Of a DNA stretch of 64,000 nucleotides, positions 39,501 through 50,260 are shown piece after piece. The translations under genes and the position numbers were made by a program. The stretch lies in NCBI GenBank assembly GCA_028826165.1, contig JAPDFW010000080.1:1-64000 (forward strand). The letters run 5' to 3'. Position 1 is the stretch's first letter, and every line of letters starts with the position of its first letter. This stretch comes from Anaeramoeba ignava (Eukaryota; Metamonada; Anaeramoebidae). The notes under the pieces were generated by a model that saw nothing but the letters and a program-made list of their open reading frames with translations, did not search any database and had not been told where the DNA came from.

Positions 39501-41354
39501 TTACAAAATTCAAATGAAATTATAATTGAAGATGTATTTGAAAATCCAAATCAATTTCAACTCCCACCTAAACCTCAAATTCAAATTCCACCTAAACCTC
39601 AAATTCAGATACCACCTAAACCTCAAATTCAAATTCCACCTAAACCTAAGATTCAAAATCAAAATCAAAATCAAAATCAAAATCAAAATCAAAATCAAAA
39701 TCAAAATCAAAATCAAAATCAAAATCAAAATCTATTCAAAATCAAAATCAATTACAAAATTCAAATGAAATTATAATTGAAGATGTATTTGAAAATCCAA
39801 ATCAATTTCAACTCCCACCTAAACCTAAAATTCAAATACCACCTAAACCTCAAATTCAAATTCCACCTAAACCTAAGATTCAAAATCAAAATCAAAATCC
39901 AAATGAAATTATAATTGAAGATGTATTCGAAAATCCTAATCAAAATCAAAATCAAAATCCAAATGAAATTATAATTGAAGATGTATTCGAAAATCCTAAT
40001 CAAAATCAAAATCAAAATCAAAATCAAAATCAAAATCAAAATCAAAACCAAAATCAAAATCAAAATGAAAATCAAAATATAAAATCAAAATAATGAAAAT
40101 CAAAAATCAAAACATAAATCAAAAATTCAAATGAAAATATAAATCAAAAATAAACAAAATCAAAATCAAAATATAATTGAAATGAAAATCAAAATAAAAA
40201 TCAAAACCAACTTCAAAATCAAAATAAAATCAAATTCAAATTCAAAAATTCAAAATGAAAAAATATAAATCAAATTATCAAACAAACAAAAATCAAAATA
40301 TTCAAAAAAATGAAAATGAAATAATCAAAAGATGTATTTGAAAATCCTAATCAAAATCAAAATCAAAATCAAATTCAAAATATAAATCAAAATCAAAATA
40401 TAAATCAAAATAAAAATCAAATTCAAAATGAAAATCAAAATCAAAATATAAATCAAAATCAAAATATAAATCAAAATAAAAATCAAAATATAAATCAAAA
40501 TGAAATTCAAAATCAAAATCAAAATATAAATCAAAATATAAATCAAAATATAAATCAAAATCAAAATCAAAATATAAATCAAAATCAAAATATCAATCAA
40601 AATCAAAATATAAATCAAAATAAAAATCAAAATATAAATCAAAATGAAATTCAAAATCAAAATCAAAACATAAATCAAAATATAAATCAAAATAAAATTT
40701 TATCAACAAATCCTCATACAAAATCTTCAAAGTCAATAAAACCTTCTAGAAGAAGAGCTCCAAAGCCTCCTATTCCAAAAAAACCAATTGCATGTAAATG
40801 AAATATTTATTTTAATATTTATTTTAATATTTATTTTAATATTTATTTTAATATTTATTTTAATATTTTATTTTAATATTTATTTCAATATTTATTTCAA
40901 TATTTATTTTAATATTTATTTCAATATTTATTTCAATATTTATTTCAATATTTATTTTAATATTTATTTTAATATTTATTTTTAATATTTAAATTAATAT
41001 TTAAATTAATATTTAAATTAATATTTATATTAATATTTAAATTAATATTTATATTAATATTTAAATTAATATTTATTTTAATATTTAATTTTAATATTTT
41101 AATTTTTTTTAGTTACAAAACCAGAAATTAAACCATCTTTACCAACAAATTTACAAACAAAAAATATGATTAGAATGATTGCAATGTGTGATTATGAAGG
41201 AAAATCACAAGAAGAATTGAGTTTTAAAAAATATGATATAATTAGAATTGAAAAGAAAACTGAAAATGAAATTTTATTTGGAGAATTAAAAGGAAAAAAA
41301 GGAAAATTTAATCAAAATTTAACTTTTGAAATTATTCCAATTGTTAACAAATAA
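33563..41354 (+). CDS. Class I myosin, motor-IQ-TH1-TH2-SH3 (divergent)
   Basis: Exons: 33563-33691, 33820-33998, 34106-34122, 34777-34934, 35033-35195, 35486-35856, 36166-36514, 36952-37091, 37172-37496, 38155-40793, 41113-41354. The motor includes the P-loop GQTCSGKTKT, switch-I-like ENNNSTR, LNILDFPGY (switch II region), HFFGDISYDM, and a converter ending MGQTKI-like as IGQTKIYIKKPETL. One IQ motif (ALRIQRAYRRYKMK), a basic TH1 membrane-binding tail, a long Asn/Gln TH2 with PPKPQIQ repeats, and a C-terminal SH3 (MCDYEGKSQEELSFKKYD). This is the long-tailed amoeboid type that links membrane to actin at endocytic cups. The actin-contact segment matching CIKPN reads CLSTN, and the SH1 helix glycine is absent. 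TH2 frame breaks occur near 39731 (CC to C) and in 40078-40330. The donor of exon 4 (GTTTGT) is the least certain. Confidence 0.92.
34200..34765. repeat. Hexamer (TTTTAA) satellite in myosin intron 3
   Basis: Period-6 array with ATATTA variants in the 654-bp intron between the 17-nt microexon and exon 4. Confidence 0.93.
35220..36160. repeat. A-rich repeats in myosin introns 5 and 6
   Basis: Intron 5 (35196-35485) holds period-6 AAAATT/AAAATC repeats. Intron 6 (35857-36165) holds a 16-17 bp unit built on AAAAAATATTTAAATT. Coding exon 6 (35486-35856) lies between them and is free of repeats. Confidence 0.85.
36515..36912. repeat. Octamer (TTAATAAA) satellite in myosin intron 7
   Basis: About 48 copies of an 8-bp unit begin at the donor itself (GTAAATTAATAAATT). 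It fills most of the 437-bp intron. Confidence 0.95.
37510..38140. repeat. TTTAATTTTGAT-type satellite in myosin intron 9
   Basis: Mixed 6/11/12-bp units of TTTAATTT and TTTTGATT fill the 658-bp intron 37497-38154. Confidence 0.9.
39295..40720 (+). repeat. Asn/Gln and PPKP coding repeats in the myosin TH2 region
   Basis: Runs of CAAAAT (Gln-Asn) alternate with a longer module encoding NEIIIEDVFENPNQ followed by PPKPQIQ repeats. The DVFENP module appears six times (five at 39330-39995, one more after 40330). The block 40078-40330 loses frame. PPKP strings suit SH3 binding; this is inference. Confidence 0.85.
40798..41095. repeat. Dodecamer satellite (TTTTAATATTTA) in the last myosin intron
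   Basis: About 25 copies of the reverse complement of the nicastrin-intron unit fill the 319-bp intron 40794-41112, just before the SH3 exon. Confidence 0.93.
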
Positions 41355-41701
41355 ATAATCTTTAATTATTATTTTTATAATTAAAACAAAATAAAAATAA
41401 GAAAAAGAAGAAAAAGAAGAAAACTAAAATTTTTATTTGTCATTTTTAATTAAAAAAAAATCAAAAAAAAAATCAAAAAACGTTTTATTTTCTTTTAAAA
41501 AAAGTATTTTGAAAAATTAATTAAAAAAAAAATTAAAAATAAATTAAAAAAACTCAAAATCATTTTTTTTCTTTCTTTTTCTTTTAATTTCTTTTTTTTT
41601 CAACTTTTTCCTTTTTACTTTTTTTTTTCAATTCCTAAATTTTTTCTCTTTTATAAAACAAACAAAAATTAAAAAAAAAAAAATCAAAACAAATTTTAAC
41701 A
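41355..41701. other. Spacer between myosin and Rab genes
   Basis: 347 bp of alternating poly-A and poly-T tracts. No coding signal on either strand; it must hold the Rab promoter, and A-rich sequence runs up to the Rab ATG. Confidence 0.5.
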
Positions 41702-43145
41702 ATGACAACTTATAATGAATATGATCATTTATTTAAAATCTTACTAATTGGAGATTCTGGTAACAAAAAAAAAATTCAAAAAAAAATGAATAAAAAAAAT
41801 TTTTTAATGAAAATTCCAATTCATTTTAATTTTAATTCATTTAATTACAAAAAAATTCAATTAAAAAATATCAAGGTGTTGGTAAAAGTTGTATGCTTCT
41901 CCGTTTTTCTGTATGTTTATTTTTGTAGAATTTATTTAAATTGTTTTTATTTATTTTATTTTTTTTTTTAAAAAAAAAAAGGATAATACATTTATGGATT
42001 CTTATATTAGTACAATTGGCGTTGATTTCGTAAATTGCAAATTCACAACTCCAATTAAAATTTATTTCAAAATAAAATTACAATTAAAATTAAAATTAAA
42101 ATTAAAAAAATTAAAAATAAAATTAAAATTAAAATTAAAATTAAAATTTAAAATTAAAATTAAAATTAAAATTAAAATTAAAATCAAAATTAAAATCAAA
42201 ATTAAAATCAAAAATTAAAATTAAAATTCATTTATAATATTAAAATTCATTTATAAAATTAAAATTAAAATTAAAATTAAAATTCATTTATAAAATTCAT
42301 TTCAAAATTCATTTCAAAATTAAAATTAAAATCAAAATTAAAATCAAAATTAATATTAAAATTAAAATTAAAATTAAAATTAATATTAAAATTAAAATTA
42401 AAATTAAAATTAAAATTAGAATTAAAATTAAAATTAAAATTAATATTAATATTAATATTAAAATTAAAATTAAAAATTAAAATTAAAATTAAAATTAAAA
42501 TTGAAAATTGTTTAGAAAATTCGAATGATCGAACTTGATGGAAAGAAAATCAAAATGCAAATTGTAAATAAAATTAAAATTCATTTCAAATTTAAAATTA
42601 AAATTAAAATTAAAATTCATTTCAAAATTAAAATTAAAAGTGGGATACAGCAGGACAAGAAAGATTTAGAACAATTACAAGTAGTTATTATCGGTAAAAA
42701 AAGAAAATAAAAGAAATTATTAAAAAGAATATTAATTGAAAAAAAAAAATATCAAAATAATAATAAATACAGTGGATCACATGGAATTATAATTGTTTAT
42801 GATGTAACAAATCAAGAATCATTTGATAACTTGCAAATGTGGATTCAAGAAATTCAAAAATACGGAGAAAAAAACGTTGCCAAATTAATAGTTGGAAATA
42901 AAGCAGATCTTGTTGATAAAAAAGTAATTTCAACCGAAAAAGCAAAATCAGTTGCAGATTCTTTTGGAATTCCTTGGCTTGAAACTTCAGCTAAAAATTC
43001 AACTGGAATTGAACAAGCTTTTCTTAAACTTGCTGAAACTATCAAAGAAACTCAAGATATTTCAAAACCAAAACAAACTAAACCTTCAATTTCTGTTGTT
43101 GGAACTGGAAAACCCAAAAAGAAATCAAAATGTGTCAATTTTTAA
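41702..43145 (+). CDS. Rab1/Rab8-like small GTPase (204 aa, six exons)
   Basis: Exons: 41702-41759, 41876-41910, 41982-42029, 42516-42563, 42641-42693, 42773-43145; phases agree throughout. The spliced protein has the P-loop GDSGVGKS (17-24), switch I STIGVDF, DTAGQERFRTITSSYYRG, NKAD and the ETSAKN loop. These give guanine-nucleotide binding and the RabF surface typical of Rab1/Rab8/Rab10, which control ER-Golgi or post-Golgi traffic. The C-terminus is KKKSKCVNF: a single-cysteine CAAX-type end rather than the CC or CXC of most Rabs. Exons 2-5 are only 35-53 nt, so the gene is easy to miss. Intron 3 (486 bp) is hexamer-expanded. Confidence 0.96.
42055..42508. repeat. AAAATT hexamer satellite in Rab intron 3
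   Basis: Period-6 AAAATT array with TTCATTTATAAAATTC inserts. Similar inserts occur in the PAS-gene intron (54310-54545) and the 14-3-3 intron (58370-58750). Confidence 0.9.
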
Positions 43146-43445
43146 CTTCCCTTTCATTTAAATTCTCATCTAGCAAAAAATAATTCTCATTTCAAAATTT
43201 ATTCCTCTTTTTTTTTTTTTGCTTCCTTTTCTCTTTTCTTTTTTTTTTTCATTCTTGTTTTTGCTTTTTTTTTTTTGGAAGCAAATTTTTTTTTGCTTTT
43301 TTTCCTTTTTTCTTTTTTCCTTTCTTCAGTTTTCAAATCAATTTGGTTCTGTTTTTCAAACTAAAATTCAAAAAATCCAAAAATCTAAAAAAAAATAAAA
43401 AAAGAAAAATTAATTTTCCATTTAATTTTCTATTTATTTTTCTAT
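43146..43445. other. Convergent 3' spacer, Rab / zinc-ribbon-like gene
   Basis: 300 bp, strongly pyrimidine-rich on the plus strand (TTTTTGCTTTTTTTCC runs), then A-rich. No gene seen; it must contain both 3' ends. Confidence 0.5.
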
Positions 43446-44111
43446 TTATTTTTTTTGATTAAAATTTCTTTTTCTTCTTTTATTTTTTGGATTAACTTTT
43501 TTTTTCGTTTCAAATTCTTTTTTTTCATTTAAATTTTCATTATTTAAACTTAATTCAATTAATTTTTCAGAATTTTCTATTTTTTCTCCTTCTTTTGAAA
43601 CAAAAATTAAACTTGGATTAGCAGAAGAAAGAATAAATAAAGAAAAACTTAAAGAATAACATTCTTGGAATAAAGTCAGTAAATCATTTTGATTTAAATT
43701 TTGATCGATTGAATTAACTTGAAAAAAATGTTCAATTAAATTTTCAATTTCTGTTGAATTTCTTTCCAAAGAAGAAAAAGAACGAAGAATAAATCCATTT
43801 AAATCAAGAAGTTGTGAACATTTTTCACAAACAAATCGTGGTTCAATAAATTTATATTGTGATTTTTTCCAATCAATTTCAAAAATCAGTTGAATTTTTA
43901 ATTCATTAAATTCTTCTTCAATATTTTCTTTTTTTTCACAATAAAAACATTTAAAATTTGTTTTTGATTTTTTTGATTTTGTTTTAATTTTTTCGAAAAT
44001 TTCATCTTTAATTTTTTCTGAAATTGTAAATTGTTTTGGAATAATTAATGGTGATAATTTTGGCGCAATTTTTTTAACTCTTTGATTCATTTGAAAACAT
44101 TTTAAATTCAT
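43446..44111 (-). CDS. Uncharacterised protein with two CxxC pairs (221 aa)
   Basis: Intact single-exon frame starting MNLKCFQMNQRVKK. Two CxxC pairs, CFYCEKK (about residue 55) and CEKCSQLLDL (about 95), are separated by a hydrophobic beta segment (LIFEIDWKKSQYKF). The spacing suits a single zinc site, loosely like HNH or zinc-ribbon folds, but no catalytic histidine is seen. The C-terminal tail is basic (NPKNKRRKRN), possibly nuclear or nucleic acid binding. The family is not recognised. It lies 159 bp downstream of CstF64 on the same strand. Confidence 0.65.
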   Translation of the reverse strand: MNLKCFQMNQRVKKIAPKLSPLIIPKQFTISEKIKDEIFEKIKTKSKKSKTNFKCFYCEKKENIEEEFNELKIQLIFEIDWKKSQYKFIEPRFVCEKCSQLLDLNGFILRSFSSLERNSTEIENLIEHFFQVNSIDQNLNQNDLLTLFQECYSLSFSLFILSSANPSLIFVSKEGEKIENSEKLIELSLNNENLNEKKEFETKKKVNPKNKRRKRNFNQKK

Positions 44112-44270
44112 TTTTAAAAAATGAAAAATGAAAAATGAAAAATGAAAAATGAAAAAATTTTTTTTCTAATTTTAATTTTTATTATTTTTTTTTTTGGAAT
44201 TTAAAAGAAAATTGATTTGTTTTTTTTTTGAATTAAAAATAAAAATAAAAGTTATTTAATTGATTATAAA

Positions 44271-46996
44271 TTATTTTCTTTGTTGATACAATTGAATCAA
44301 CGTTTGAATTTTAGATTTTTGTTCATCATTTAATTTTTCGAATTCTTCAGAAGTTAAAGATTTTAATTTTGAAATCAACCATTGAAACTCAGCATTTTGA
44401 GGGTCATTTTCATTAATAGGATTTTGATTTAAATTTTGGATTGAATTTTGGATTGAATTTTGATTTAAATTTTGAATTGGATTTTGAATTGGATTTTGAT
44501 TTAAATTTTGAATTAAATTTTGATTTGGATTTTGAATTGGATTTTGAATTAAATTTTGATTTGGATTTTGATTTGGATTTTGGATCATAGGATTAAAATA
44601 TGGTGGCAACACAGGATTTGTTGGATTTAAAGGAAAATGCATTAATGGATTTGGAATATTTAAAGGTTGATTTATTTCTGAAAATTGAGGTTTATTTAAA
44701 GTTGGTAAAATATTTGGATTAATTGTTCCTAATATTAATTGTGCATGAAATAATCCATGTGCTAATTGTGGATAACGAACTAAAAGTTTGTTTGCTTGTT
44801 CAAGGTTTTGTTGTATTAATTGTTTCATTTCTATCATAATTGAACATATTTCTTCTATAGTCATTGATGATATTGTTGATACTATTGCTTCAATTCCCTT
44901 TAAATTTTATAAATGAATTTTTTAATGAATTTTATAAATGAATTTTTAAATGAATTTTTAATGAATTTTTAAATGAATTTTTTAATGAATTTTTAAATGA
45001 ATTTTTAATTGAATTTTTAAATGAATTTTAATTACATTATCAGGACCTTGTGAAATTTGATCTGGTTTTTGAAAATTAGGAGGGATATTATTAGGAAAAA
45101 AAGGAATATTTTGACCATTTAAAGGATTAGATATTTTAGGAGGAATATTTGGGTTTAATTGAGGAATTTTTTTGTCATTTGGATCACTAAATAAATATTA
45201 AATTAATAAATAAATATTAAATTAAATATTAAATTAAATATTAAATTAATATTAAAATAAATATTGAAATAAATATTAAAATAAATATTAAAATAAATAT
45301 TAAATTAAATATTAAAATAAATATTAAATTAAATATTAAAATAAATATTAAATTAAATATTAAATTAAATATTAAATAAATATTAAAATAAATATTGAAA
45401 TAAATATTAAAATAAATATTAAATTAAATATTAAATAAAATATTAAAATAAATATTAAAATAAATATTAAATTAAATATTAAAATAAATATTAAAATAAA
45501 TATTAAAATAATAAATATTGAAATAAATATTAAAATAAATATTAAATTAAATATTAAATTAAATATTAAAATAAATATTAAATTAAATATTAAAATAAAT
45601 ATTGTAAATTAAATATTAAAATAAATATTAAATTAAATATTAAAAATAAATATTAAAATAAATATTATAATAAATATTAAAATAAATATTAAATTAAATA
45701 TTAAAATAAATATTAAATTAAATATTAAAATAAATATTAAAATAAATATTAAAATAAAAATAAAATTAAATATTAAAATAAATATTAAATTAAATATTAA
45801 AATAAATATTAAATTAAATATTAAATTAAATATTAAAATAAATATTAAATTAAATATTAAATTAAATTTTTAAAATAAATATTTAAATAAATATTAAAAT
45901 AAATTTTAAATTAAATATTAAAATAAATTTTAAATTAAATATTAAAATAAATATTAAAAATAAATATTAAAAATAAATTTTTAAAATAAATATTAAAATA
46001 AATATTAAAATAAATATTAAAAATAAATATTAAATTAAATATTAAATTAAATATTAAAATAAATATTAAAATAAATATTGAAATAAATATTATAATAAAT
46101 ATTTAAAATTAAAATATTAAAATAAATATTAAATTAAATATTAAATTAAATATTAAATTAAATATTAAAATAAATATTAAAATAAATATTGTAATAAATA
46201 TTGAAATAAATATTTAAATAAATATTAAAATAAATATTAAAATAAATATTAAATTAAATATTAAATTAAAATTAAAAAAAAAATATTAAAATAAATATTA
46301 AAAATAAATATTAAAATAAATATTGAAATAAATATTAAAATAAATATTAAATTAAATTTTAAAATAAATATTAAAAATAAATATTAAAATAAATATTAAA
46401 AATAAATAATAAAATAAATATTAAAATTTTAAATTAAATATTAAATTAAATATTAAAATAAATATTAAAATAAATATTAAAATAAATATTAAAATAAATA
46501 TTATAATAAATATTATAATAAATATTAAAATAAATATTAAAATAAATATTAAAATAAATATTAAAATAAATATTAAAATAAATATTAAAATAAATATTAA
46601 AATAAATATTAAAATAAATATTAAAATAAATATTAAAATAAATATTAAAATAAATATTGAAATAAATATTAAATAGAAAAATAACTTTTGTTCTAAAAAA
46701 GGATTTAAAGATCTTGAATCTTCAATTTCATGAATATTATCATTTGTAACATGTTCTAATTTCAAAACTCTCTTTTTAATTTCTAGATGGGTTAAATTTC
46801 TAATAGCACTATTTGCAGTCTCAGGATCATGAAATTCACAGTAACCCATTCCTTTAGATCTTCCTGATTTGTCAAAAACAAGATGAAATGATCTTACTGG
46901 CCCAACTCGCTCACTGAAAATTTGTTTAAGTTCTTCTTCAGTCGTTTCAGTTGATATATTTGATACTAAAATAAATCTTGAATAATTTTTTATCAT
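44271..46996 (-). CDS. CSTF2: Cleavage stimulation factor 64 kDa subunit (362 aa, three exons)
   Basis: CstF64 binds the GU/U-rich element downstream of the poly(A) site and helps position pre-mRNA cleavage. Exons: 46996-46686, 45186-45036, 44897-44271. RRM (about residues 8-85) with RNP2 ILVSNIS and RNP1 KGMGYCEF; short proline-rich linker in exon 2; hinge helices in exon 3 (EEICSIMIEMKQLIQQ and LVRYPQLAHGLFHAQLIL), which bind CstF77 and symplekin in other species; an NPNQ-rich stretch; and the conserved C-terminal three-helix domain (LTSEEFEKLNDEQKSKIQTL). The joins AA|T and AAT|GGA keep frame. Intron 1 is 1,499 bp of satellite. The domain set is complete, though shorter than the animal protein (about 580 aa) because the linker lacks the long Gly/Pro and MEARA repeats. 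Confidence 0.94.
45190..46672. repeat. Dodecamer satellite (TAAATATTAAAA) in CstF64 intron 1
   Basis: About 120 copies of the same 12-mer as in the nicastrin intron, but in the opposite orientation relative to its host gene (T-rich on the sense strand). A false frame of Ile/Phe/Leu continues from the RRM exon into it. Confidence 0.95.
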
Positions 46997-47039
46997 TTTC
47001 TTTTATTTTGGAAATTAAAAAAAATGAAAAATGAAAAAT

Positions 47040-48200
47040 GAAAAATGAAATTTTAAAAAATGGAAAATCATTTTAATATTTAAATTTAAAACATTAAATT
47101 ATTATTTTAAACATAGAATTTAATATAAATCATATTTTTAAATTAATTTATAAATTGAATATTAAATTAATTCTGTTCTTATTTTTGATATTTTTATGTT
47201 AAAAATTTAAATAAGAAAATATTTAAATCTAAAACATTAAATTATTATTTTTTTAATAATGGAATTAAATAATAAATTATATTTTTAAATTAATTTATAA
47301 ATTAAATATTAAATTAATTCTATTCTTATTTTTTATATTTATATGTTAAATATTTAAATAATAAAATATTTAAATCTAAAACATTAAATTATTATTTTTA
47401 ATAATAAAATTTAGTATTAAATTATATTTTTAAATTAATTTATAAATTAAATATTAAATTAATTCTATTCTCATTTTTTATATTTTATATGTTAAATATT
47501 TAAATAATAAAAATATTTAAATCTAAAACAATAAATTATTATTTTAAACATAGAATTTAATATAAATTATATTTTTAAATTAATTTATAAATTAAATATT
47601 AAATTAATTCTATTCTTATTTTTATATTTATATGTTAAATATTTAAATAATAAAATATTTAAATCTAAAACAATAAATTATTATTTTAATAATAAAATTT
47701 AGTTTAAAATTATATTTTCAAATTAATTTATAAATTAAATATTAAATTAAACTTATTCCCATTTTTTATATTTATATGTTAAATATTTAAATAATAAAAT
47801 ATTTAAATCTAAAACATTAAATTATTATTTTAATAATAAAATTTAGTTTAAAATTATATTTTCAAATTAATTTCTAAATTAAATATTAAATTAATTCTAT
47901 TCTTATTTTTTTATATTTATATGTTAAATATTTAAATAATAAAATATTTAAATCTAAAACAATAAATTATTATTTTAATAATAAAATTTAGTTTAAAATT
48001 ATATTTTTAAATTAATTTATAAATTAAATATTAAATTAATTCTATTCTTATTTTTATATTTTTATGTTAAATATTTAAATAATAAAATATTTAAATCTAA
48101 AACATTAAATTATTATTTTAATAATAAAATTTAGTTTAAAATTATATTTTTAAATTAATTTATAAATTAAATATTAAATTAATTCTATTTATTTTATTTA
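47040..48200. repeat. About 145-bp minisatellite, eight copies
   Basis: Each unit holds ATTTAAATCTAAAACATTAA, a TTATTATTTTAATAATAAAA segment, TTAATTCTATTCTTATTTTT and TATGTTAAATATTTAAATAA. Copies differ by a few substitutions and homopolymer lengths. It lies in the divergent spacer between CstF64 (-) and the SDR gene (+). The sequence is unrelated to the 144-bp satellite at 27.7-29.0 kb. Confidence 0.92.
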
Positions 48201-48521
48201 ATTTTGTTAATGATTTAAAAAAAGAGAAAAAATGAGTAATTTTATAATAAAAATTAATAATTTTGATTTATGATTATTTAAATAAGAAAAAAAAAAATAA
48301 AAAAAATTTTTATCATTTTTTTTTTCATTTTTTTTCTTTAGCAAATTCAAATTTAAAAACAAATTAAAAATTATTAATTAATAAGTAAGATAAAAACAAA
48401 AAGCAAAAAAAAAATAAAAAAAGCAAAAGCAAAAACAAATTAAAAATTAAAAATAATAAAAAAAAATTTTTTTTTAAAAATTAAAAATAAAAATTAAAAT
48501 TAAAATTAAAATAAAAATAGC

Positions 48522-49972
48522 ATGTCAAAACCAAGAGTTTTAATTTTAGGAGGGACTGGATTCATTGGAAGAAATTTAGTAAAGTATTTAGTAGAGAATG
48601 ATTTATGTTCAAAAATTCGAGTTATTGATAAAGTGTTACCAGTGACAGCATATTTTTCAAAAGAAATTGAAGAGGCATTTCAAAAAGTTGAATACAAACA
48701 AGGAAATCTTGGAAATGAAGCTTCAATCAAGAAATGCTTTGATGATCCTGATGGTAAATTCCAAATCGTTTTTAATCTTGCTGCTGAAACTAAATATGGA
48801 CAAAGTGAAGATGTTTATCAAGAAAAAGTTCTTGATGTTGCTAAGAAATGTGCTGCTCAAGCAAAAGAAGTTGGTGTTGAAAGATATATTGAAGTTTCAA
48901 CCGCTCAAATTTATGAGTCATCCAAAGTAAGTGTCTTTTTAATTAAAATTTAAACAACAAAAAAAATTTTTTATCGTTTAAATTTTTTTTTCCTTTTTCT
49001 TTTTCAGAAACCTTCAGATGAAAATGCAAAACTTAAACCTTGGACTCATTTGGCAAAATACAAACTTCAAGCAGAAGAAGCATTAAAACAAATGCAAGTT
49101 CCTGGACTTATTATTGTAAGACCTGCAATTGTTTATGGACCAGGAGATATTCAAGGAATTTGTAAGAAATTTTGTTCATTTCTTTTTTTAATCTAAATAA
49201 TTTTTATTAATTTTTTATTTTAAATTTAAAAAGCACCAAGAATTATTACTGCTGCTGTTTACAAACAACTTAAAGAAAAGATGAAATTTTTATGGTCAGG
49301 TGATTTGAGAATGAATACTGTTCATGTTTATGATGTTTGTGCTGCTTTATGGTTGATTTCACAAAAAGGAAAAGTTGGTTCAATTTACAATCTTGCTGAC
49401 AAAAACGAAACAAGTAAAAAATCAAAAATTTTAAAAAAAAAATGAAAATGGAAATGAAAATTTAAAAAAAAATGAAAATGAAAATGAAAATGAAAATGAA
49501 AATGAAAATGAAAATGAAAAATTTCCACGAACATGAAATTTAATAAAAAATTAAAAATAATTTCCACAAACATGAAACTTATATTTCAATTCAATTTTAT
49601 TTGTAATTTTTAGATCAAAAAGCTGTTAATGTAATCCTTGAACAAATTTTCGGAATTGAAACTGGTTTTGCTGGAAACATGGCATCCACTTTTGCTAAGA
49701 TGAACATGAAAAGTGTTACTGAAGATGTGAATGAAAAACATTTAACACCATGGGCAGAATTATGCAAACAACATGGAATTTTATCAACACCTTTAACTCC
49801 TTATTTGGATCAAGAATTGTTATACAAAAATTCCCATTGTATTGATGGATCTAAGGTTGAGAAAGAATTGGGATTCCAATACAAATATCCAAAAATGACT
49901 AAGGAATTAGTTCAGGAACAACTTGATTACTTCTTGAAACTTAATCTCTTCCCTGATTTGTGGAAGAAATAG
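48522..49972 (+). CDS. NAD(P)-dependent epimerase/dehydratase-like SDR (365 aa, four exons)
   Basis: Exons: 48522-48926, 49008-49161, 49234-49413, 49614-49972, phases 0,1,1. The N-terminal Rossmann motif GGTGFIGRNLVKYL, the acidic end of beta-2 (RVIDK), FNLAAETKYG and VRPAIVYGPGD are those of the extended SDR family that modifies nucleotide sugars, sterols or flavonols. Where the active-site YxxxK should be, the sequence reads LAKYK followed by LQAEEAL: the lysine aligns but tyrosine is replaced by leucine. It may be an atypical SDR or may have lost catalysis. No signal or membrane segment, so cytosolic. Substrate unknown. Confidence 0.9.
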
Positions 49973-50260
49973 ATCCAATAATGTTCTTCTTCTTCTTCTT
50001 CTTTCTTTTTTTCTTTCTTCTTCTTCTTCTTCCTTCATCATTTGATTCTTCTTTTCTCAATCTTAATTTTCCATTTGCTCTTTTTTTTTTTTTCCAATTC
50101 AAAATTCTAATTCGAAAATCAATTCTTTTTTGCTTTTCTTTCTTTTTTTTTTTTTCTAACTCTTTTTTTTACTAATAAAGCAAAAAAAAATATCAAAAAC
50201 AAAAACAAAAATTAATTTTCATTTTTAATTTTTAATTTTTCATTTTCATTTTTAAAATAA

